Part shown: positions 1 to 5,026 of the stretch, piece by piece
How positions within the stretch are numbered: the first letter of the stretch is position 1
Layout of the letters: each line of letters starts with the position of its first letter
From: JAKORR01 sp964608495
Lineage (GTDB): Bacteria > Armatimonadota > Zipacnadia > Zipacnadales > FEN-943
Assembly: GCA_964608495.1 (NCBI GenBank)
Contig: CAZSOQ010000323.1
Span: forward strand, 1 to 5,026
Length of the DNA stretch: 5,026 bases
Direction: 5' to 3'
Program-made: the position numbers and the translations under genes
The notes under the pieces: model-generated
Databases searched by the model: none
What the model was told of the DNA's origin: nothing
What the model saw: only the letters and a program-made list of their open reading frames with translations

Positions 1-2
1 AC

Positions 3-947
3 CTCGCCGTCCTCACCTACCCCCGCCTCTTCTCCGCCGCCAACGCCTTCTGGCTCCAGCCCTTCGCTCTGCCGCTCATGCCGCGGGCCCTTCGCCGCCA
101 CGATGTCATCGTCTGCCACTACCCCAACTACTGCCTCCCGGCCCTCCTGCACCCCCGCGTCATCGGCCTCTCCCACGGCGTCTTCTGGGACGACCGCCCT
201 GCCGCCCTTCGTTCGCGCATCAAGCGCGCCTGCGCCCGCTGGGCCTTCCGTCGCTGCGCCCGCTACGTGGCCAACGACACCTTCTTCCTCCGCGAGGTCG
301 GCCTCGATCTTCCCTCAGGCCGCGATCCCTTCACCGAGGTCGCTCCCGGTCGCTGGTACGTGCCCAACGCCGTCGACACCGACCGCTTCTCGCCGGGCGA
401 CCCCCCGGCCGAGCCTGCCTCTCTGCGTCCCTTCGTCCTCGTCCCGCGCAACATCTACTGGAATCGCGGCGTCCACCTCGCCCTGGCGGCCTTCGCCCGA
501 TGCCCCGACCGCTCCCCGGACCTGCGCATCATCGTCGCCGGCGGCGAGGGGGACCCCGTCGCCGTGGCCGCCGCGAGGGAGGCCGTCCGCTCCCACGGCC
601 TCGACGCCACGGCCGTCTTCATCGGCCGGCGCCCCAGGGATGAGCTTACCGGCTGGTACCGCGCCGCCGAACTCACCCTAATCCCTTCGCTCTGCGGCGA
701 GGGCACATCCCTCGCGGCCCTCGAGAGCATGGCCTGCGGCACGCCGGTCGTCAGCACCGACGTCGGCGGCCTGCCCGACCTGCCCTGCGTCCACGCCCCA
801 CCCGACGCTGGCGCCCTGGCCGAGGCCCTGGCCCGCGTCCTGGCCGACCGCGACGCCCACGCCGCCGCCCAGCTAGCCGCCGTCCGCTCCGGCTTCAACC
901 TGCGCCTCTGGGCCCAGGCCTGGCGCCACATCGTGGAGGACTGGTAG
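3..947 (+). CDS. GT4-type glycosyltransferase, 5' end outside window
   Basis: Probably transfers a sugar from a nucleotide-sugar donor to a growing surface glycan, acting in the cytoplasm or at the inner face of the membrane. The frame is open from base 3, giving 314 visible residues; GT4 proteins are usually about 350-400, so some tens of N-terminal residues lie upstream. The ATG at 78 has no Shine-Dalgarno sequence and falls inside conserved-looking protein, so I treat it as internal. Counting from that Met: acceptor-domain LSHG near 31-34, PNAVDTDRF at 96-104, a donor-domain start (VPRNIYWNRG, 122-131) where an Arg replaces the more usual Lys before Gly, IIVAGGEGDP at 151-160, and the GT-B EX7E motif at E208/E216 followed by MACGTPVVSTDVGG. 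No signal peptide or membrane segment is visible. The stop TAG shares its last base with the next gene's GTG start, indicating one operon. The family is clear; donor and acceptor sugars cannot be told. Confidence 0.9.
   Translation, partial: LAVLTYPRLFSAANAFWLQPFALPLMPRALRRHDVIVCHYPNYCLPALLHPRVIGLSHGVFWDDRPAALRSRIKRACARWAFRRCARYVANDTFFLREVGLDLPSGRDPFTEVAPGRWYVPNAVDTDRFSPGDPPAEPASLRPFVLVPRNIYWNRGVHLALAAFARCPDRSPDLRIIVAGGEGDPVAVAAAREAVRSHGLDATAVFIGRRPRDELTGWYRAAELTLIPSLCGEGTSLAALESMACGTPVVSTDVGGLPDLPCVHAPPDAGALAEALARVLADRDAHAAAQLAAVRSGFNLRLWAQAWRHIVEDW
935..940 (+). promoter_or_regulatory. Shine-Dalgarno sequence for the GT2 gene
   Basis: GGAGGA lies six bases before the GTG at 947, inside the last codons of the upstream glycosyltransferase gene. 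It fixes GTG 947 as the start, because the next in-frame Met lies far inside the conserved domain. Together with the one-base TAGTG stop/start overlap it suggests coupled translation of the two genes. Confidence 0.8.
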
Positions 948-1819
948 TGCCCGACCTTTCCGTCTGCATCCTCAACTGGAACACCCGCGACCACCTCGGC
1001 CGCTGCCTCGACAGCCTCCGCGAGCATCCCGGCGGCCTGGAGCTGCAGACCATCGTCGTGGACAACGCCTCGCGCGACGGCAGCCCCGACCTGGTACGCG
1101 AGCGCTTCCCCGAGGCGGAGCTTGTGGCCAACGACCAGAACCTCTTCTACGCGGCGGGCAACAACCAGGCCATTGCCAGGGCCACGGCGCCCCACGTCCT
1201 CCTCCTCAACCCCGACATCGTGGTGACTCCCGGCGCGCTCGGCGCGCTCCTCGCCTGCGCCGGACGCCACCCCCGCGCCGGAGCCGTGGCCCCGAAGCTC
1301 CTGTACCCGGACGGCCGCCTCCAGGCGAGCTGCCGCACCTTCCCCACGCCCGACATCGTCCTCTACGAGGCCCTCGGCCTGAGCAGGCTTTTCCCGCGCA
1401 GCCGGCGCTTCGGCAAGTACCGCATGACCTGGTGGGCTTACGACGACGAGGGGCCTGTGGACCAGCCCATGGCCTCGGCCCTGATGCTCCGGCGCGAGGC
1501 CCTCGACGAGGTGGGGGTCTTCGACGAGGCTTTCCCGATGTTCTTCAACGACGTGGACCTGTGCAAGCGCCTGTGGGACGCGGGCTGGGAGGTATGGTTC
1601 ACGCCCACGGCGACGATGATCCACGAGCACGGCGCCGCCACCTCGAAGGTCCCGCTCCGCATGGCCCTCGAATCCCACCGCAGCCAGGTCCGCTTCTACT
1701 GCAAGCACTATTGCGGTAGGGTGAATCCGCTCGCCTACTGGGGGGCGCTGGCGCTGCTCAGCCTCGGGCTGGGCTGGCGCTTGCCGCGTGCGGCCCTGCG
1801 CCAGCTCGCGGCGCGATGA
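947..1819 (+). CDS. GT2-type glycosyltransferase (rhamnosyltransferase-like)
   Basis: A GT-A fold inverting transferase expected to add a sugar, in this subfamily often rhamnose, from a nucleotide-sugar donor to a lipid-linked or surface glycan at the cytoplasmic face. Starts at GTG 947 with GGAGGA upstream and gives 290 residues, a normal full length. Visible motifs: SVCILNWNTRDHLGRCLDSL at 5-24, donor-binding IVVDNASRDGS at 36-46, NLFYAAGNN at 65-73 (a variant of the usual N-x-GFAGGNN), LLLNPD at 85-90 giving the metal-binding Asp, MASALMLRREALDEVGVFDE around 175-194, and the acceptor/catalytic-base region FFNDVDLCKRLW at 199-210, then HEHG at 226-229. A short hydrophobic stretch at about 264-278 may touch the membrane; there is no signal peptide. 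The overlap with the preceding GT4 gene implies a shared operon, probably for exopolysaccharide, O-antigen or another glycan. The rhamnosyl preference is inferred only from similarity to WbbL-like proteins. Confidence 0.92.
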   Translation: MPDLSVCILNWNTRDHLGRCLDSLREHPGGLELQTIVVDNASRDGSPDLVRERFPEAELVANDQNLFYAAGNNQAIARATAPHVLLLNPDIVVTPGALGALLACAGRHPRAGAVAPKLLYPDGRLQASCRTFPTPDIVLYEALGLSRLFPRSRRFGKYRMTWWAYDDEGPVDQPMASALMLRREALDEVGVFDEAFPMFFNDVDLCKRLWDAGWEVWFTPTATMIHEHGAATSKVPLRMALESHRSQVRFYCKHYCGRVNPLAYWGALALLSLGLGWRLPRAALRQLAAR

Positions 1820-1860
1820 CCGCCCCGGCGAGCCCTGCCGCCGGCCCGGCCGCGCCGCAC

Positions 1861-1903
1861 CCGCCGTGCCGTAGTCGCAGGCTTTAGCCTGCGGTGGTGG
1901 CGG
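1861..1903. repeat. Imperfect palindrome with a perfect 7-bp core stem
   Basis: CGCAGGC (1876-1882) and GCCTGCG (1887-1893) flank a TTTA loop. An outer CCGCC (1861-1865) can pair with GGCGG (1899-1903), giving a long interrupted hairpin. It sits between two convergent genes. No run of T follows on either strand, so it is not a classical intrinsic terminator, although it could stabilise 3' ends. The CAGGCTTTAGCCTG core resembles dispersed palindromic (REP/MITE-like) elements that I recall from intergenic regions of several GC-rich bacteria. That resemblance is from memory and cannot be verified in a single copy. Confidence 0.6.
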
Positions 1904-1941
1904 CGCGGTGATTCGTCTGTGCGGCCTGCGCATCCTGCGAC
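1874..1941. repeat. Cluster of CCTGCG arms allowing alternative hairpins
   Basis: The left arm at 1874-1882 (GTCGCAGGC) has three possible partners: GCCTGCG at 1887-1893, a second GCCTGCG at 1924-1930, and CCTGCGAC at 1934-1941, which matches GTCGCAGG perfectly over 8 bp. Only one can pair at a time. The arrangement is read directly from the sequence. Whether it reflects decayed repeat copies, overlapping 3'-end hairpins for the two convergent transcripts, or chance in GC-rich DNA is not known. Confidence 0.45.
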
Positions 1942-1961
1942 GCGCGCACGGCGCTCTGCCC

Positions 1962-4742
1962 TCACCTCCCCAGCTTCTCGATCCAGTACGCCAGCCTCTC
2001 GCGGTAGCGCCGGAACACCTCCGGGTCGCGCGTGAAATCCGTCAGGGTACTCGAGACCTCCGCCGGCACGGCCAGCAGCTCCCTCACCTCCGCGGGCACG
2101 TCCCTTCCCTCCGCCAGCTCCCCCAGCAGGTGCAGGTACTCATAGTCCTCGACCCCGTCCCGCAGCGTCTCCAGCCGCACCGACGACAGCGGCTCGCCCG
2201 GCGTCGGACCCGGGTAGATGAAGTACCCATCGCCGTGGTAGGCCCCCTCGGCGGTGGTGCTCGCGACCCACGGCCCCTCGGGGAAGCGCGGCTGCGGCAC
2301 GGGCGCTCCCCACGAGATCCAGTAGTTCAGCCCCCAGTACAGCACGCCCGTCACCTGGTGCTGCCATGTCTGCGTGAAGAGCATCCGGTTCTCGAGCACC
2401 GTCTGGTTGGTGAAGAAGTTGGCGTACTGCCCTCTCGGCCCGCAGCACACGTACCACCAGAGGATGTCGCCCGCGGCCTGCTCCTTCTCGAAGTCGTTCC
2501 CTGGGATCCCGGGGCTGAGCGGACACCACAGGTCAATGTTCTCGCGCAGGTCCCCGGGCAGTCTGGGCGGATACACGGCGTCCATCAGCCGCGGCACCCC
2601 CGCCGCGTACTTCCCCAGTCCCACCAGGGTCTTCGTCACCATCTCGTAAGCTTGAGGCTGCGGCTCGTCGTAGGGCTGCACGTACACGACGCCCTTGAAC
2701 CCCAGCGCCCGCACATGCTCGGCCGCGGCCCTCACGTATCCTCCCAGGTACCGCAGGTGCTCCTCGGACAGGTGCGGCGGCGCCAGCTTAACCTTCTCTC
2801 CCGTCGCTCGGTCCACGGCCTCGACGGGCCGCCGGTCCGAGAAGTAGTACCCCATGTGGTGTGTCCACGCCGCGTGGACGGTATTGGCGCCGCCCGCCAG
2901 GGCCCGCTGCAGGAACCCGTCCCACCGTGTCCAGTCGTAGCTCAGCGACCCGTCCGCCTCGCGATACACCTTGACCAGCGGCTCGCAGGGCCCCTCGAGC
3001 ACGTCTATCGGGCTCAGCCGGTGGCTGGTCGCCAGGCCCACGTACTTGCCATACTCCTCCGCGCTCGGCTCCTCGGCCAGGTCGAAGTACCGCCGAATCT
3101 GCGCCCGGAACAGCCAGAAGCTCGAGTTCACGTGCGTCTCGCGCGGCAGCGAGAACGCCGGCACGCGCACGCGCACCTCGGCGTTCCCCTCCCCGGCGCC
3201 CGCGGCTCGCACCTGCAGCCGCCCTCGGTACACCCCGGGCTTCTGTCCCCCGGGCACGCTCACCGTCACCCAGAACACCGGCGGGCCCAGCTCCGACGCC
3301 TCGAAGGGCTGGCTCTCCAGGAGCGGGTCGGGCAGCCACTCCTCGCCGAAGGGCACGTACCCCACCAGGTGGATTTTGCACGCCTCGGGCCCCAGCTCGG
3401 CCCCGTCCTCCCCGCGCAGCGGCGTCATCTCCGCCGTCAGCTCCCTCGGCGAGGAGGAGGTCGGCACGAACAGGCACTGGAAGCTCTCGGTCTCGCCGCC
3501 TGCGCACAGCAGGTCCACGGCGCTCGTCGGCTTCAGGGCGCCGGTGGTCAGGTCCTCGCGCCACTGCTCGGGCCGGCGCTTGGTCAGCCCATCGAGGGCG
3601 AGCGCCGCCGCCTGCCCGGGCTTGGCTCCCAGCAGGTCGCGCAGGTGCCGGTAGAGATTCCGGCCCGCCACTCGCTCGATCGCGGCCCGCGCCTCGCCCA
3701 CAAATCGCGGCGCCCAGGGCACCGGCTCCCCCGAGGGCGATTCGTAGGCCGTCCACAGCTTGGCGTCCACCAGCCCGCTCCTGATCTCGGGCGTAGGCTT
3801 GACCGCCACGAGCAGCCGGCTCTCCTGCCCCAGTCCGCGCCCCACGAGCCTCAGCAGCACCGACCCCCGCCAGTCCACGGCCGGCTGGGCGGTCAGGTCC
3901 ACCAGCTTCCCGACCGGTGGCGCGTCGGGGCCCTCGCCACCCGGCTCCAGCTTCAGCACCGGAATCGCCACGCGCGCCCCCTTGCTCTCCACCTCCACGC
4001 CCGCGAAGGGCTGCGTCGCCGTCGCCACGCGTCCCACGGCCTTCATCGCCACCTGCACCTGCCGCACGCCCCGCAGGCGCACCTCCATCGCTGACTCCCC
4101 GGGCAGCAGGGCGCACCACCACCCCTCGAGGCCTGCGGCATCGGCATCCAGCCGCGCGGCCAGCGACTGCTGGTGCTCGGCGATCGCCCCCCCGTCCGCC
4201 AGGGTCACATCGTCGTACCAGACCACCCCCGGCGTTCCCTGCACCCGAAGCTGCAGCCTGAAATGATCCACGCCCGGACGCGGGCGGAACACCGTATCGA
4301 ACAAGGTCCACTCGTCTGCCGCGGGCAGCGAAAACTCGAAGGCTCCGAGGAATCCGCCCTCCGCGTCCAGGGAGTAGACCGTCGGGTGGGCGACGCCCGC
4401 GGCGCTCGACCGGTACCACCCCGACAGGCGATACAGCCGGTCGTGGGACGCGGTGCCCTTGGGCATCATCTGGTCGGCCATCCAGTAGTCGCCGCTCTCG
4501 GTCAGTTCGACGCGCGCGCAGCGGTCGCCCGAGTGCACGTCCCCCTGGACCCACGTCGCGCTGCCCGCTCCGCGTCCCTCCATCCCCAGGTGCCAGCCCG
4601 TCGGCCCGTCCGTCCCGTCTTCGAAACCGGCGTTCCTCACCAGATTGGCCGTCGCTGCGGCATCCTGCGCCTGCGCCCAGACCACGAGCGCCGCACCGGC
4701 GGCGAGGAGGACCCCCATTCGTGACAGAAGCCTGATGAGCAT
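1962..4742 (-). CDS. Secreted GH123-like (DUF4091) glycoside hydrolase with N-terminal CBM-like domain
   Basis: Likely hydrolyses a glycan outside the cytoplasm; characterised GH123 enzymes are beta-N-acetylgalactosaminidases using substrate-assisted catalysis with an Asp-Glu pair. ATG at 4740-4742 (complement) is preceded by GGGAGGT, and the protein has 926 residues. Order: signal peptide (basic start, hydrophobic 10-21, AQA at 23-25 with probable cleavage after 25, no lipobox Cys); a carbohydrate-binding-like jelly roll at about 33-182 (NLVRNAGFEDG, HSGDRCARVEL, VVWYDDVTLADG); an unassigned region at about 190-405; a beta-sandwich typical of the GH123 N-domain at about 410-532 (ESFQCLFVP, PGGQKPGVYRGRL); a TIM-barrel region at about 535-840 with VVYVQPYDEPQ (D692, E693), WWYVCCGP and TGVLYWGLNYW; then the DUF4091 signature SSVRLETLRDGVEDYEYL at 853-870. 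It is transcribed alone here, convergent with the glycosyltransferase pair. The family is secure. N-acetylgalactosamine as substrate is only a family-based guess, since most DUF4091 proteins are uncharacterised and some may have other specificities. Confidence 0.9.
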   Translation of the reverse strand: MLIRLLSRMGVLLAAGAALVVWAQAQDAAATANLVRNAGFEDGTDGPTGWHLGMEGRGAGSATWVQGDVHSGDRCARVELTESGDYWMADQMMPKGTASHDRLYRLSGWYRSSAAGVAHPTVYSLDAEGGFLGAFEFSLPAADEWTLFDTVFRPRPGVDHFRLQLRVQGTPGVVWYDDVTLADGGAIAEHQQSLAARLDADAAGLEGWWCALLPGESAMEVRLRGVRQVQVAMKAVGRVATATQPFAGVEVESKGARVAIPVLKLEPGGEGPDAPPVGKLVDLTAQPAVDWRGSVLLRLVGRGLGQESRLLVAVKPTPEIRSGLVDAKLWTAYESPSGEPVPWAPRFVGEARAAIERVAGRNLYRHLRDLLGAKPGQAAALALDGLTKRRPEQWREDLTTGALKPTSAVDLLCAGGETESFQCLFVPTSSSPRELTAEMTPLRGEDGAELGPEACKIHLVGYVPFGEEWLPDPLLESQPFEASELGPPVFWVTVSVPGGQKPGVYRGRLQVRAAGAGEGNAEVRVRVPAFSLPRETHVNSSFWLFRAQIRRYFDLAEEPSAEEYGKYVGLATSHRLSPIDVLEGPCEPLVKVYREADGSLSYDWTRWDGFLQRALAGGANTVHAAWTHHMGYYFSDRRPVEAVDRATGEKVKLAPPHLSEEHLRYLGGYVRAAAEHVRALGFKGVVYVQPYDEPQPQAYEMVTKTLVGLGKYAAGVPRLMDAVYPPRLPGDLRENIDLWCPLSPGIPGNDFEKEQAAGDILWWYVCCGPRGQYANFFTNQTVLENRMLFTQTWQHQVTGVLYWGLNYWISWGAPVPQPRFPEGPWVASTTAEGAYHGDGYFIYPGPTPGEPLSSVRLETLRDGVEDYEYLHLLGELAEGRDVPAEVRELLAVPAEVSSTLTDFTRDPEVFRRYRERLAYWIEKLGR

Positions 4743-4750
4743 GGCGTCTT

Positions 4751-4757
4751 ACCTCCC
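4751..4757 (-). promoter_or_regulatory. Shine-Dalgarno sequence for the GH123-like gene
   Basis: On the - strand, GGGAGGT ends eight bases before the ATG at 4742. The match to the anti-Shine-Dalgarno consensus and the spacing are good. A convincing signal peptide begins at this same ATG, so the start is well supported against longer open readings upstream. Confidence 0.8.
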
Positions 4758-4806
4758 TGCTGCTGAATCCCAGGCCCCGGCTGGCAGGACCATCCAGCTC
4801 CCCGCT

Positions 4807-4879
4807 CCCCAGGGCCTTCCTCAGCACCACCCTTTTCCTTGGGCGCGCGGGCCTTCCACGCTGTCGCTCCGCCCTGGGG
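4807..4879. repeat. 9-bp inverted repeat plus 9-bp direct repeat in the leader
   Basis: CCCCAGGGC at 4807-4815 and GCCCTGGGG at 4871-4879 are perfect complements separated by 55 bases. Overlapping the first arm, GGGCCTTCC at 4812-4820 recurs exactly at 4849-4857. Both lie upstream of the GH123-like gene, so they could be a leader-RNA stem or regulator sites. Short matches like these also arise by chance in DNA of this composition. Confidence 0.35.
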
Positions 4880-4992
4880 TACCTATTCGGCCGCGGGCCG
4901 GCCGCACCTCGCGCCCCGGCCCCCGGCTCCCACCCCACCCGATGGCGGCGACGGTGCAGTGGCCTCTGCCGGCCCGCGCTCGACGAGAAGGC

Positions 4993-5014
4993 GCTTCGGT
5001 CCCGGCGCCGAAGC
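4993..5014. repeat. 7-bp inverted repeat GCTTCGG / CCGAAGC
   Basis: Arms at 4993-4999 and 5008-5014 flank an 8-base GC-rich loop, about 250 bases upstream of the GH123-like start. It has no adjacent T-run, so it does not qualify as an intrinsic terminator by itself. It may be an operator, a 3' hairpin of a gene beyond the window edge, or chance. Confidence 0.35.
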
Positions 5015-5026
5015 AACCCGCCGGAG

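Larger units (their letters stand above)
4743..5026 (-). other. Leader/promoter region of the GH123-like gene, no gene seen
   Basis: Apart from the ribosome-binding site this stretch holds no protein that looks real and no RNA gene I recognise. Several frames stay open only because the DNA is so GC-rich. It should contain the promoter, but I find no convincing -35/-10 pair; the most AT-containing spot is around 4881-4888. It carries the short repeats listed separately. It runs to the window edge, so a neighbouring gene may start or end just beyond. Confidence 0.5.

Noticed and set aside
1861..1903. Intrinsic terminator for the glycosyltransferase operon or the hydrolase gene
   Set aside because: The hairpin is good but no run of T follows on either strand, so I list it as a palindromic repeat rather than a terminator.
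455..1933. A 492-codon open frame on the - strand, antisense to both glycosyltransferases
   Set aside because: The composition is biased and domain-free, while the + strand carries conserved GT4 and GT2 motifs over the same span.
1908..4094. A 728-codon open frame on the + strand, antisense to the hydrolase gene
   Set aside because: The translation is dominated by Arg, His, Pro, Leu and Gln with no recognisable domain, which is typical of the complement of a GC-rich gene. The opposite strand encodes a clear GH123-like protein with a signal peptide and ribosome-binding site.
4888..4903. GC palindromes (CGGCC-GCG-GGCCG and GGCCGGCC) as an operator or recombination site
   Set aside because: Short all-GC palindromes are expected by chance in DNA of this composition, and nothing else nearby supports a function.
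4880..4908. A sigma-70-like promoter on the - strand using TAGGTA at 4880-4885 as -10
   Set aside because: Only a partial -10 match is present, and no -35 resembling TTGACA lies about 17 bases upstream.
2788..5016. A 742-codon open frame on the - strand overlapping the hydrolase gene in another frame
   Set aside because: It is Arg/Gly/Ala-rich low-complexity translation without motifs. It reflects the scarcity of stop codons in this DNA.
1..5026. CRISPR array, tRNA/rRNA, insertion sequence, phage or toxin-antitoxin content
   Set aside because: There are no regularly spaced repeats, no cloverleaf-like segments, and no transposase, integrase or small paired genes on either strand.

Overview
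This is a very GC-rich bacterial window holding three protein-coding genes: two glycosyltransferases in tandem on the + strand and one large secreted glycoside-hydrolase-like protein on the - strand, converging on the second glycosyltransferase. No rRNA, tRNA, CRISPR array, transposase or phage gene is visible. The strongest clue to the organism is the - strand gene. Exported multi-domain proteins with a GH123/DUF4091-type C-terminus are common in Planctomycetota, Armatimonadota, Hydrogenedentota, Lentisphaerota/Verrucomicrobiota and related uncultured lineages. This points to a free-living, polysaccharide-processing bacterium of that kind, probably from a metagenome. The assignment is an inference, and no marker gene here settles the phylum.

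Layout. Positions 3-947 (+) hold a GT4-type (GT-B fold) glycosyltransferase whose 5' end lies before the window. Its stop codon overlaps by one base the GTG start of a GT2-type (GT-A fold, rhamnosyltransferase-like) glycosyltransferase at 947-1819 (+), which has a strong Shine-Dalgarno sequence just ahead of it. The 142-base convergent gap at 1820-1961 contains a conspicuous palindrome (CGCAGGC-TTTA-GCCTGCG) and two further copies of its right arm, so alternative hairpins are possible; there is no U-tract. Positions 1962-4742 (-) encode a 926-residue exported protein: signal peptide, carbohydrate-binding-like jelly roll, an unassigned middle region, a GH123-like N-terminal sandwich, a catalytic barrel with a Tyr-Asp-Glu-Pro motif, and the DUF4091 signature. 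The last 284 bases (4743-5026) are its 5' leader or promoter region. They contain a Shine-Dalgarno sequence, some short inverted and direct repeats, and no recognisable gene.

How they fit together. The two glycosyltransferases are translationally coupled and look like part of a surface-glycan (exopolysaccharide, O-antigen or glycan-decoration) biosynthesis operon that begins upstream. The hydrolase is transcribed separately in the opposite direction and is probably used outside the cytoplasm on a glycan. Nothing in the sequence ties it functionally to the transferases beyond adjacency. I see no evidence for a wholly new biological system. The items most worth following up are the palindrome cluster between the convergent genes and the substrate and architecture of the hydrolase.
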